Source: Sphingobacterium sp. B16(2022) (GTDB lineage Bacteria > Bacteroidota > Bacteroidia > Sphingobacteriales > Sphingobacteriaceae). Taken from it: a DNA stretch of 64,000 nt. Location: NCBI RefSeq assembly GCF_012030425.1, contig NZ_JAAUVN010000003.1:248001-312000 (forward strand), read 5' to 3'. The notes under the pieces were generated by a model. It did no database searches, was not told the origin of the DNA, and saw only the letters and a program-made list of their open reading frames with translations. How positions within the stretch are numbered: position 1 is the stretch's first letter; every line of letters begins with the position of its first letter. A program made the position numbers and the translations under genes. Below, piece by piece: positions 51,112 to 59,379 of the stretch.

Positions 51112-52416
51112 CTACTGAAATAACAAGAGTGCAATAATTAAGGTCACAATAATATTAAATGTTTGTGCAATTAAAAAGGCATACAGTGGCTTTTTATTAT
51201 CCTGTTGAAACAGGTCTTTAAAATTAGTTTCCAGTCCTATTGAGGTAAAGGCCAGGGTAAACCAAAGTCCCTGAATAAATTTCAAACTTCCTTTAACCGC
51301 AACATTTGTTTCTGGTGAAATAAAAAATGAGAAAAGTAAAGATGCAAATATAAAACCTAGGACAAACTTTGGAAATCTCTCCCAAATAATTTTCAAAGTT
51401 GGTTTCTCTTTCTTTGTTTCATCATCTACTGACTTTGAATAGCTCCAATAAATACTAATTGCAAACGCTGCAATTCCTAATAATACATTTTGTGAAAATT
51501 TAACAATTGTACTGATCTTTAAGGCTTCCTCTCCAACTAAACTACCTGAAGCGGCTACAGCTCCCGATGTATCTATTGAACCTCCTAACCATGCTCCTGT
51601 TACTTCTTGAGACAATCCCATTTTATCTGCCAAATAAGGCATAAAAATCATCATCGGAATTGCCGTGATCAAGACAAGTGAAATAATATAAGATAGCTTT
51701 TTACTATCTCCTTTAATTGCTCCAGATGTTGCAATTGCTGCTGATACCCCACAGATAGATACTGCGCTTGATAGCATTAAAGCCATTTCTTTATCAATCT
51801 TTAATTTTTTACAAACCCAAAAAGCAAAATACCATACTGAAATGACCACTACTAATGCTTGGATAAGTCCCAGTGAACCAGCTTTGAGTATATCTCCAAA
51901 AATAACTGTTGTTCCTAAAAGAATCAATCCAATTTTGACATACAACTCTGTACTTAATGCACTTTTAAACCAATCAGGAAGATTGAAAAAATTACTGATG
52001 ACCAAGCCGATCGCCAAACTGAAAATAACAGCTTCTAGATTATAGTCTTTTACGAGTGAATTTCCAGCAAAGATGAGTGCGAGCATGGTTAACACATAGA
52101 CAGACGGAAAAACTATTAATAAGCTTTTAACCGACTTACCTAATAAGGAGGCTCCGATAATGGCGACAATAAAGACTAGACCAAATTGGGTCGCTATTGC
52201 CTGCAGGTTATGAATGGAAAATACTTGGTTTCCTAATTCTGAAAAATTGCTCCAGCTGAAACTTGGTTGAGGAACAATGACCCCAAAAATTGCTAAAAAG
52301 ACAATTCCTAATCCTAAGATAACAACTACCCAATCCTCAGCTAAGGAGAATGATTTCGAAGATGACATGTAAACAGGTTTTAATTTAGAAACCCCAAATT
52401 TAGAAATATTATCCAT
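51112..52416 (-). CDS. YeiH family putative sulfate exporter
   Basis: An integral membrane protein of the YeiH/UPF0324 family (434 aa, about 11 helices). Matching parts are VFPSVYVLTMLALIFAGNSLVKDYNLEAVIFSLAIGLVISNFFNLPDWFKSALSTELYVKIGLILLGTTVIFGDIL, ALMLSSAVSICGVSAAIATSGAIKG and GGSIDTSGAVAASGSLVGEEALKISTIVKFSQNVLLG. The family is named for putative sulfate export; the true substrate is not certain. Residues 1-27 form an unusual soluble N-terminal extension. The gene is the tail of no clear operon; the hairpin at 52454-52479 separates it from the acyl-CoA dehydrogenase gene. Confidence 0.86.
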   Translation of the reverse strand: MDNISKFGVSKLKPVYMSSSKSFSLAEDWVVVILGLGIVFLAIFGVIVPQPSFSWSNFSELGNQVFSIHNLQAIATQFGLVFIVAIIGASLLGKSVKSLLIVFPSVYVLTMLALIFAGNSLVKDYNLEAVIFSLAIGLVISNFFNLPDWFKSALSTELYVKIGLILLGTTVIFGDILKAGSLGLIQALVVVISVWYFAFWVCKKLKIDKEMALMLSSAVSICGVSAAIATSGAIKGDSKKLSYIISLVLITAIPMMIFMPYLADKMGLSQEVTGAWLGGSIDTSGAVAASGSLVGEEALKISTIVKFSQNVLLGIAAFAISIYWSYSKSVDDETKKEKPTLKIIWERFPKFVLGFIFASLLFSFFISPETNVAVKGSLKFIQGLWFTLAFTSIGLETNFKDLFQQDNKKPLYAFLIAQTFNIIVTLIIALLLFQ

Positions 52417-52453
52417 GCCGGCAACTAGTAAACGAAAAAGTTACCAAATAATA

Positions 52454-52479
52454 AAGCCGAGATGTTTTCATCTCGGCTT
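52454..52479 (-). terminator. Hairpin downstream of the acyl-CoA dehydrogenase gene
   Basis: AAGCCGAGATG (52454-52464) pairs with CATCTCGGCTT (52469-52479) around a 4-nt loop; the minus strand continues with a short, imperfect T-run (TTTATTATTT). Likely ends the beta-oxidation transcript. Confidence 0.75.
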
Positions 52480-52505
52480 CTAAACCTATAATCACTTTTT
52501 AAAAC

Positions 52506-54284
52506 CTAAAAACAATATTTATTGGCATCAATCAACTTCTTAGCAATTCGTTGACGCGCATCTTTCACATTATATGGTTCTGATTTTGTAAAGCGACGTA
52601 AACCCACTAACATCATTTTCAACTCATCACCTTCAGCAAAAGAATTTAGGGCTTCTTTTCCTGCAACATTTACTTTATCAATGGTTGAATATAGATAAAT
52701 TTTAGCCATATCTGTTGCATCAGCACTTGCTTCTACTCCTTTTGTATGATATAATTTCTCCGCACGAAGTAACGCTGACTCAGCGATGTATACATAACCA
52801 ATGATATCGGCAATATTCATCAAAATCTCCTGCTCCTTAGATAAAGACATCATCAATTTTTGAACTGCGGCGCCAGCAATTAATAAGCCTGCCTTTTTCA
52901 AATTAGCGATAATTTTCTTTTCTGCTGCAAATGGTGTTTCATCTTCTTCTCCAAAATCAGGAATAGCTAATAGTTCTGATGCAACTGCAGTAGCAGGTCC
53001 CATCAAATCAATCTCACCCTTCATGGCACGTTTTAAAAGCATATCTACCACCAACAGTCTGTTAACTTCATTGGTACCTTCAAAAATACGATTGATACGT
53101 GAATCTCGATAAGCGCGTTCCATTGGTGCTTCTGCTGAATATCCCATGCCTCCATAAATCTGTACGCCTTCATCCACAACATAATCTAACATTTCCGAGC
53201 ACCACACTTTAATGATCGCACACTCGATAGCATATTGTTCTACAGATTTCAGTTTTGCTTTGGCTTCATCCATTCCCCCTGCAACTAATGATTCGTAGGT
53301 GTCATCAATATTCTGACCGGCACGATATGCTGCTGATTCGGTTGCAAATAATCGTGTTGCCATTTCAGCTAATTTGTAACGGATGGCTCCAAATTTGGAA
53401 ATAGGTAAATTGAACTGCACTCGCTCATTCGCATATTTAATAGCTTGTGTAATCACCATGCGTGATGAACCGATAGTAGCGGCACCTAATTTTATACGAC
53501 CAATGTTTAGGATATTAACCGCTATTTTAAATCCATTTTCACGTTCAGAAAGCATATTTTCAACAGGAACTTCACAATCGTTGAAAAATACCTGACGGGT
53601 TGAAGATCCTTTGATTCCCAGTTTATGCTCTTCCGGGTTCATGCTGATTCCTCCAAAATCTTTCTCAACAATAAAAGCGGTAAGATTCTTATCATCATCA
53701 ATTTTTGCAAAAACAATAAAGATATCAGCAAAACCACCATTTGTAATCCACATCTTCTGTCCATTAATGACATAGTGTGTACCTGCGGCATTTAATTTTG
53801 CTGCAGTACGACCAGAATTGGCATCTGATCCTGAATTAGGTTCTGTTAAACAATAAGAAGCTTTCCATTCCCCAGTAGCTAATTTTGGAATATATTTTGT
53901 TTTTTGAGCTGCATTTCCATAGTATAAAATAGGCAAAGTACCTATGCCTGTATGTGCCGATAATGCCACAGCAAAGGAGAATCCTCCCCCAACCGCATCT
54001 GCAACTAACATGGATGTATTGAAGTTTTTACCAAATCCCCCGTATTCTTCTGGTATGGACACACTCAACATTCCTAGTTCTCCAGCTTTATCCATAAGAC
54101 TTGGCATCAAACCTTCTTCCTGGGAGTCAATACGATCCAATTTGTTTAGAACTTCCGTATCTAGAAAGTCAATACAGGTCTGACGAATCATCTTTGCTTC
54201 TTCATCAAATTCTTCAGGAATAAAAATATCTGTATAAGATGTCTCTTTAATTACAAATTCTCCGCCTTTAATTGTGTTGCTCAT
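52506..54284 (-). CDS. Acyl-CoA dehydrogenase, long C-terminal type
   Basis: FAD enzyme for the first step of beta-oxidation, 592 aa. Domains: N-terminal helical (EEFDEEAKMIRQTCIDFLDTEVLNKLD...), middle beta domain with YCLTEPNSGSDANSGRTAA and KMWITNGGFADIFIVFAK, then a catalytic helical domain with KFGAIRYKLAEMATRLFATESAAYR and YGGMGYSAEAPMERAYRDSRINRIFEGTNEVNRLL (Glu base in FEGTNE). About 170 extra C-terminal residues resemble the VLCAD/ACAD9-like extension. Last gene of the fatty-acid locus, 257 bp after the thiolase gene, so it may also have its own promoter. Confidence 0.95.
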   Translation of the reverse strand: MSNTIKGGEFVIKETSYTDIFIPEEFDEEAKMIRQTCIDFLDTEVLNKLDRIDSQEEGLMPSLMDKAGELGMLSVSIPEEYGGFGKNFNTSMLVADAVGGGFSFAVALSAHTGIGTLPILYYGNAAQKTKYIPKLATGEWKASYCLTEPNSGSDANSGRTAAKLNAAGTHYVINGQKMWITNGGFADIFIVFAKIDDDKNLTAFIVEKDFGGISMNPEEHKLGIKGSSTRQVFFNDCEVPVENMLSERENGFKIAVNILNIGRIKLGAATIGSSRMVITQAIKYANERVQFNLPISKFGAIRYKLAEMATRLFATESAAYRAGQNIDDTYESLVAGGMDEAKAKLKSVEQYAIECAIIKVWCSEMLDYVVDEGVQIYGGMGYSAEAPMERAYRDSRINRIFEGTNEVNRLLVVDMLLKRAMKGEIDLMGPATAVASELLAIPDFGEEDETPFAAEKKIIANLKKAGLLIAGAAVQKLMMSLSKEQEILMNIADIIGYVYIAESALLRAEKLYHTKGVEASADATDMAKIYLYSTIDKVNVAGKEALNSFAEGDELKMMLVGLRRFTKSEPYNVKDARQRIAKKLIDANKYCF

Positions 54285-54541
54285 AATTTTTCTGATTAAA
54301 GTGCAAAGGATAAAGACTAAGACCTTATTTCTTTGCTTCTATTGTTAAATATTATTCTCTAATTTAAAACAGGTACATCTCTATATGTCACCTTATTGAT
54401 CTCTAAGCTTAAAATCAGTTTAAATGGTCCGATTTAAAAAAAACATCTGGATGAAAAGCTCAAGTCATCCTCAAAATGTGCCATTTGATTTCGATAAAGA
54501 ACATTTCATATACTCTGTCGAAGTCTTAAAATTTGCGCTAT
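54285..54541. other. Spacer between thiolase and acyl-CoA dehydrogenase genes
   Basis: 257 bp without a credible gene; the + frame at 54424-54705 runs into thiolase sequence and is not a gene. On the minus strand GGATGA/TCATCC arms (54470-54465 and 54454-54449) are followed by T8, a possible weak terminator after the thiolase gene, so that the dehydrogenase gene may be transcribed separately. No clear TAnnTTTG was found. Confidence 0.4.
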
Positions 54542-55717
54542 CTATAGTAATTCAAAAATACCTGCTGCTCCCTGCCCTGTTCCGACACACATGGTTACCA
54601 TGCCGTATTTTTTATTTCTACGCTTCAGTTCATTTAATATTTGAACAGTCAATTTGGCTCCAGTACAACCCAGTGGATGTCCTAAAGCAATGGCACCGCC
54701 ATTGACATTAACTTTTTCTTCATCAAGACCCAATTCACGAATTACGGCTAAAGATTGTGATGCAAACGCTTCATTCAATTCGAATAAATCAATATCTTCC
54801 TTTTTTAATCCTGCCATTTTCAAAGCTTTTGGTATTGCTACAATAGGACCAATCCCCATGATACGTGGCGGAACACCTGCCACGGCATAACTGACAAGAC
54901 GTGCTATCGGTTTTAGGTTCAATTCCTTCATTTTTTCTTCTGAAACAATCAAAACAAAGGCTGCTCCATCTGAAGTTTGTGATGAGTTACCTGCAGTAAC
55001 TACACCGTCAGCTGCAAAAACTGGACGCAACTTCGCAAGCGCCTCAAGCGATGAATCTGCTCTCGGTCCTTCGTCTGTATCAACGACATATTCTCTTGTT
55101 TCTAATTTTTTGCCATCCTTTAAGTAGTTTTCCTTTACTGTAATCGGAACAATGCCATCTTTTAAATGACCATTTTTAATAGCCTCAACAGCTTTTTGAT
55201 GTGATTTTAAAGAGAATGCATCTTGGTCTTCTCGAGATACGCCGTATTCTTTTGCAACAGCTTCGGCTGTAAGTCCCATTCCCCAATACCAATCTGGGTT
55301 TTCTTTTGCTACTTCAGGGTTTGGAACAATTTTCCATCCTCCAAAAGGCATTCCTGACATGACCTCGACTCCGCCAGCAATAATACAATCTGCCATTCCG
55401 GCTTTTATTTTTGCTACAGCTGTGGCTATTGTCTCCAACCCAGAGGCACAGTAACGGTTTACAGTGACTCCTGGTACTTTATCCGTTTGCAAGCCCATCA
55501 AAGAAATTAAACGTCCTACATTCAATCCTTGCTCTGCTTCTGGCATCGCATTACCGACGATTACATCGTCAATTTCTTCTTTATTTAAGTTGGGTACTGA
55601 TGCCACCAAATGCTTGATCACATCAGCGGCCAAATCATCCGCACGCATAAAACGAAATCCTCCACGAGGTGCTTTCCCTACTGCTGTACGATATCCTGCT
55701 ACAATGTATGCTTCCAT
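54542..55717 (-). CDS. fadA: Acetyl-CoA C-acyltransferase (3-ketoacyl-CoA thiolase)
   Basis: Thiolase that cleaves 3-ketoacyl-CoA in the last step of beta-oxidation. 391 aa with the nucleophile Cys90 in VNRYCASGLETIA, GGVEVMSGMPFGG, the His site NGGAIALGHPLGCTGAK and the second catalytic Cys in MVTMCVGTGQGAAGIFE. Similar biosynthetic acetyl-CoA acetyltransferases exist, but the neighbours (FadN-type fusion, acyl-CoA dehydrogenase) point to degradation. The ATG lies 7 nt after a block of GAGATNT repeats that bounds the four-helix-bundle gene upstream. Confidence 0.95.
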   Translation of the reverse strand: MEAYIVAGYRTAVGKAPRGGFRFMRADDLAADVIKHLVASVPNLNKEEIDDVIVGNAMPEAEQGLNVGRLISLMGLQTDKVPGVTVNRYCASGLETIATAVAKIKAGMADCIIAGGVEVMSGMPFGGWKIVPNPEVAKENPDWYWGMGLTAEAVAKEYGVSREDQDAFSLKSHQKAVEAIKNGHLKDGIVPITVKENYLKDGKKLETREYVVDTDEGPRADSSLEALAKLRPVFAADGVVTAGNSSQTSDGAAFVLIVSEEKMKELNLKPIARLVSYAVAGVPPRIMGIGPIVAIPKALKMAGLKKEDIDLFELNEAFASQSLAVIRELGLDEEKVNVNGGAIALGHPLGCTGAKLTVQILNELKRRNKKYGMVTMCVGTGQGAAGIFELL

Positions 55718-55724
55718 AATTTTT

Positions 55725-55756
55725 AGATGTGAGATGTGAGATTTAAGATATCAGAT
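55725..55756. repeat. Left flank of the four-helix-bundle cassette (GAGATNT repeats)
   Basis: The + strand reads AGATGTGAGATGTGAGATTT then AAGATATCAGAT, i.e. tandem, imperfect 7-8 nt units of the form GAGATnT. The complement of this type of repeat is found at 56136-56170 on the other side of the gene, so the two blocks form imperfect inverted repeats. Confidence 0.7.
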
Positions 55757-55772
55757 CGTTAAAATTCACATA

Positions 55773-56135
55773 TTATTTATTATCATTTTTTAATTTATTC
55801 AAAAATCCAAAAATCATTTTTTGAATTTCTATAATTTGAGAACACAGCTGTTCGGCTTGCTCAACCTTTAACAGCTTTAGATTTTGTGCTATAATAATTT
55901 GTGTCTGCAATTCGAAAGATGATCCATTTGCAATTCCAAGAAAATGAATAAATTCATTTCCTGAATTTCTACCTGCTCCTTCTGCTATATTTGACGCAAT
56001 CGATATAACCGATCGTTTAATCTGAGATGATAATCCAAATTTTTCTTCTGAAGGAAAAAGAGATACTACTTCATATACTTTTGTAGCTAATTCAATTGAT
56101 TTACTCCAAATCTTTAATTCTTTCAGATTATGCAT
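55773..56135 (-). CDS. Four-helix-bundle protein (23S-IVS / S23 family)
   Basis: A 120 aa protein of the PF05635/TIGR02436 type: NLKELKIWSKSIELATKVYEVVSLFPSEEKFGLSSQIKRSVISIASNIAEGAGRNSGNEFIHFLGIANGSSFELQTQIIIAQNLKLL. Family members form pentameric four-helix bundles and were first found in intervening sequences of 23S rRNA; the function is unknown and a link to mobility has been suggested. Here the gene is not in rRNA but fits exactly between two beta-oxidation genes, on the same strand, 42 bp after the FadN stop and 55 bp before the thiolase start, and is bordered by inverted GAGATnT repeats. Confidence 0.9.
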   Translation of the reverse strand: MHNLKELKIWSKSIELATKVYEVVSLFPSEEKFGLSSQIKRSVISIASNIAEGAGRNSGNEFIHFLGIANGSSFELQTQIIIAQNLKLLKVEQAEQLCSQIIEIQKMIFGFLNKLKNDNK

Positions 56136-56170
56136 ATCTCAAATCTAATGTCTCAAATCTCTAATCTAAT
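56136..56170. repeat. Right flank of the four-helix-bundle cassette (inverted GAGATNT repeats)
   Basis: Plus strand ATCTCAAATCTAATGTCTCA followed by AATCTCTAATCTAAT; on the minus strand this reads as units like AGATTNGAGAT and runs up to the ATG of the four-helix-bundle gene. It mirrors the block at 55725-55756. Confidence 0.7.
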
Positions 56171-56177
56171 TTATACT

Positions 56178-58604
56178 CTAATTTCTTAACGGTTTTCCTT
56201 TTGTTAACATAAATTGGATACGTTCCAAAGTTTTTCGTTCTGCACATAGCTCAAGAAAAGCTTTACGTTCTAGATCCAATAAATACTGTTCAGAGACTTC
56301 TGTTGGTGCCGATAACTCACCGCCACATAAAACATTTCCTAATTTTTCAGAAATCTTTTTATCATGGTCAGAGATATAATTTCCAGCACGCATTGAACTT
56401 GCTCCTACATAGACAATTCCTAATCCTTGTTTTCCCAATACCTTAATATCAGTCCTTTGAACGGGCTGTATATAACCTGCATTAGCTAATTCTAAAGCCT
56501 TTTCTTTTGCATCAGCAATAAGTCGAGCTTTATTCATAGTAATCGCATACTTACCTTGCTGCAGGTATCCAAGCTCATAGGCCTCTATAGCTGAGGTTGA
56601 CACTTTTGCTGTTCCTATGGTCAAAAAACGATCTTTTAAAGTATTTTGAACAATTTGATCTTCTTTATATTCATCTGAAGCACGTAAAGCAAATTCTTTA
56701 GTACCTCCGCCACCTGGAATTACACCAACTCCAAATTCAACTAAGCCCATATATGTCTCAGCATGTGCCTGCACAAAATCGGCATGCATTGAAAATTCAC
56801 AGCCTCCTCCTAATGTCATTTGAAATGGTGCTACTACTACTGGAATGGACGAATAGCGAATCCGCATAGAAGTATTCTGGAAAGCACGAACCGCCATATT
56901 TAATTCATCGTAGTCTTGCTCAGCGGCCATCATGAATATCATACCTATATTAGCTCCTGCGGAGAAATTTTTTCCTTCGTTAGAAATTACTAATCCACGA
57001 TATTCTTTTTCAGCTAAATCAATTGCTTTATTCACGCCTTGAATTACATCTCCACCGATCGTATTCATTTTGGTATGGAATTCACAATTGATAATTCCAT
57101 CTCCAAGATCAATAATGGAAACTCCGGAATTTTTCCAAATTGTTTTGCTTTCACGGATGTGATCTAAAACAATAAGATCTTCTGTTCCTGGAATAGGTTT
57201 GTATGATTTTGATGCAATATCATAATATTGACGAACGCCATTTTCGATTTTATAGAAAGACTCACAACCTGCGTCTAACATATCATGAACCCATTGTGAA
57301 ACTTCACCACGTTGACCTGGGAGACGTTTCTCTTCGTTCTTAATTTTTTCTATTGTCTCTCGAACACCTAAAGCATCCCAAACCTCGAAAGGACCTATCT
57401 CCCAACCGAAGCCAGCACGCATCGCATCATCGATACGGAAAAAATCGTCAGTAATTTCAGGTACACGATTAGATACGTATTCAAACAAAGGATAATGCAT
57501 GGCACGGAACAATTCTCCTGCTTTATCTTTCCCTTGTTCATATACTTTCATTCGTTTGCGAATATCTTCCACCAATTTTGTAGCTTCCAGGGTAGCAGAT
57601 TTCACCTTTCCTTGAGGTCCAAATGTTAAAGTTTTCAGATTTAAAGATTGAATTTCTGAATTTCCAGAAGCATCTTTTACTTTTTCGTAAAATCCTTTTT
57701 TGGTTTTTTCACCTAGCCACTTATTTTCAACCATTTTAGTTATAAAGGAAGGCAATTGAAATACCCCTTTAGCTTCATCATTGGGTGCATTCTGGGCGAG
57801 GCCATTAGCAACGTTTACCAAAGTATCTAAACCAACAACATCAGCTGTTCGGAAAGTTGCCGATTTCGGATGCCCCATCGCTGGACCGGTATACTTATCA
57901 ACTTCTTCCACAGTCAAACCTAGCGGTTCAACGAGATGGGTTAAAGCAAGCATTGAATAAACACCGATTCTATTGCCAATAAATGCTGGTGTATCCTTGC
58001 ATAAAACAACAGTTTTACCTAAAAACTTGTCACCAAATTCTAACAGAAAATCAACAACTTCTTTTATTGTATGGGGGGTAGGAATAATTTCCAACAATTG
58101 TAAATAACGTGGCGGATTAAAGAAGTGTGTACCACAAAAATGATCTTTAAAATCTTCGGATCTACCTTCCGTCATAAGATGTATCGGAATACCCGAAGTA
58201 TTTGAAGTAATCAAAGTGCCTGGTTTTCGGTATTGTTCAACGCGTTCAAACACAGATTTTTTGATATCCAATCGTTCAACGACAACTTCAATGATCCAAT
58301 CGCATGATGCGATATCAGACATATTATCATCAAAATTTCCTGTTGAAATCCTTTTCACAAAAGATTTACTATAAATAGGAGATGGATTAGATTTTACAGC
58401 CGTTTCTAAAGACTGGTTGACAATGCGATTGCGAACGAACTTACTATCCAAAGTAAGTCCTTTTGCTGTTTCAGCTGGCAATAGCTCTTTTGGAACGATG
58501 TCCAAAAGTAATACTTCCATACCGATGTTAGCAAAATGGCAAGCGATCCTAGAGCCCATTACTCCAGAACCTAATACTGCTACTTTTCTAATGTTTCTAC
58601 TCAT
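56178..58604 (-). CDS. fadN: 3-hydroxyacyl-CoA dehydrogenase/enoyl-CoA hydratase fusion, FadN type
   Basis: Bifunctional beta-oxidation enzyme, 808 aa. The order is reversed compared with E. coli FadB: N-terminal NAD-binding dehydrogenase (KVAVLGSGVMGSRIACHFANIGMEVLLLD, TSNTSGIPIHLM, CGTHFFNPPRYLQLLEIIPTPHT, CKDTPAFIGNRIG), a second helical dehydrogenase domain to about 430, then a crotonase domain (VISNEGKNFSAGANIGMIFMM, SIPVVVAPFQMTLGGGCEFSMHADFVQAHAETYMGLVEFGVGVIPGGGGTKE). This is the arrangement of Bacillus FadN. It is the first enzyme gene behind marR (37 bp), so the order is marR-fadN-[IVS]-fadA-acyl-CoA dehydrogenase. Confidence 0.95.
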   Translation of the reverse strand: MSRNIRKVAVLGSGVMGSRIACHFANIGMEVLLLDIVPKELLPAETAKGLTLDSKFVRNRIVNQSLETAVKSNPSPIYSKSFVKRISTGNFDDNMSDIASCDWIIEVVVERLDIKKSVFERVEQYRKPGTLITSNTSGIPIHLMTEGRSEDFKDHFCGTHFFNPPRYLQLLEIIPTPHTIKEVVDFLLEFGDKFLGKTVVLCKDTPAFIGNRIGVYSMLALTHLVEPLGLTVEEVDKYTGPAMGHPKSATFRTADVVGLDTLVNVANGLAQNAPNDEAKGVFQLPSFITKMVENKWLGEKTKKGFYEKVKDASGNSEIQSLNLKTLTFGPQGKVKSATLEATKLVEDIRKRMKVYEQGKDKAGELFRAMHYPLFEYVSNRVPEITDDFFRIDDAMRAGFGWEIGPFEVWDALGVRETIEKIKNEEKRLPGQRGEVSQWVHDMLDAGCESFYKIENGVRQYYDIASKSYKPIPGTEDLIVLDHIRESKTIWKNSGVSIIDLGDGIINCEFHTKMNTIGGDVIQGVNKAIDLAEKEYRGLVISNEGKNFSAGANIGMIFMMAAEQDYDELNMAVRAFQNTSMRIRYSSIPVVVAPFQMTLGGGCEFSMHADFVQAHAETYMGLVEFGVGVIPGGGGTKEFALRASDEYKEDQIVQNTLKDRFLTIGTAKVSTSAIEAYELGYLQQGKYAITMNKARLIADAKEKALELANAGYIQPVQRTDIKVLGKQGLGIVYVGASSMRAGNYISDHDKKISEKLGNVLCGGELSAPTEVSEQYLLDLERKAFLELCAERKTLERIQFMLTKGKPLRN

Positions 58605-58641
58605 TTATCTAATTGTTTATTATCAATAATTGCTAAGCTTA

Positions 58642-59091
58642 TTATTGATCGATGGTACTATTTTCTTCTTGATATGAAGTCGCCAATTCATTTAATTTGG
58701 CTAAAGATTTCATCAATTGATTCCGCTCTTTCTCTGATAAATTTTCCTCGAGATAATGATTAAAATTACGAACGACGTTTTTTGCCATTTCTCTTTTTTC
58801 TTTACCCAGCTCTGTTAAATACACTTTAACCGATCGCTTATCAGATGCACTCGCTTCTCTATAAATAAATCCCAACTTCTCTAAATTATTTAACACCCGA
58901 GACAAACTAGTTGTTTTCACACCTGTTAAATTGGCGATCTGTGATACGGGGGTCCCCTCTTTATGGATATTAATTAAAATATAACCAGCAGCCTGAGTAA
59001 AACCATACTGCGTCGCAATCTGGTTATACTTATTAGCGATAGTCTGCCAACCTGTTTTTAAAAAATAATCAATTGTTTTATTTTGACTCAT
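58642..59091 (-). CDS. MarR family transcriptional regulator
   Basis: A 149 aa winged-helix repressor-type protein: YILINIHKEGTPVSQIANLTGVKTTSLSRVLNNLEKLGFIYREASASDKRSVKVYLTELGKEKREMAKNVVRNF, with the recognition helix TSLSRVLNNLEKLG and the wing DKRSVKVYLTE. It is 37 bp upstream of the fadN gene on the same strand, so it probably represses its own operon and responds to an acyl-CoA or fatty acid (inference from position). The palindrome GGTATTAAAATACC at 59211-59224 and the TATTAAA/TTTAATA palindrome at 59162-59177 lie upstream and are candidate operators. Confidence 0.92.
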   Translation of the reverse strand: MSQNKTIDYFLKTGWQTIANKYNQIATQYGFTQAAGYILINIHKEGTPVSQIANLTGVKTTSLSRVLNNLEKLGFIYREASASDKRSVKVYLTELGKEKREMAKNVVRNFNHYLEENLSEKERNQLMKSLAKLNELATSYQEENSTIDQ

Positions 59092-59379
59092 AATTTGCTT
59101 TATTATTTACTATGCAAGCATAACAAATCTAATTTATTTTTTTTGGATTTCAAATAGTTAATATTAAATTTTTAATAAATATTTGACGGAAATGAATAGT
59201 CCCTTACTAAGGTATTAAAATACCGATTATAATCAACAATATGCCATATTATCAAAATGTGGAAAACTTTTAACAACTACAAACCAACAACTTAAGCAAA
59301 ACACCCCTACAGTTATTCACATTTGTGTTTTTATATTCAAAATTAAATCGGTTACCTTTGTACAAACAAACATAAACGT
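59092..59379. promoter_or_regulatory. Divergent regulatory spacer with palindromes and DnaA-box-like sites
   Basis: 288 bp, very AT-rich, between marR (minus) and the oxygenase gene (plus). It holds TATTAAA-tt-TTTAATA (59162-59177) and GGTATT-aa-AATACC (59211-59224), possible MarR operators; TGTGGAAAA (59258-59266, complement TTTTCCACA) and TTATTCACA (59313-59321), each close to the DnaA box TTATCCACA; and TACCTTTG (59353-59360), a TAnnTTTG element 19 bp before the oxygenase ATG. Confidence 0.45.

Noticed and set aside
54424..54705. Plus-strand frame of 93 codons in the thiolase/acyl-CoA dehydrogenase spacer
   Set aside because: Half of it is antisense to the thiolase gene and the rest has no signal of coding; treated as spacer.
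55725..56170. CRISPR-like array in the GAGATnT blocks
   Set aside because: The units are only 7-8 nt, degenerate, have no spacers of uniform length and no cas gene is near.
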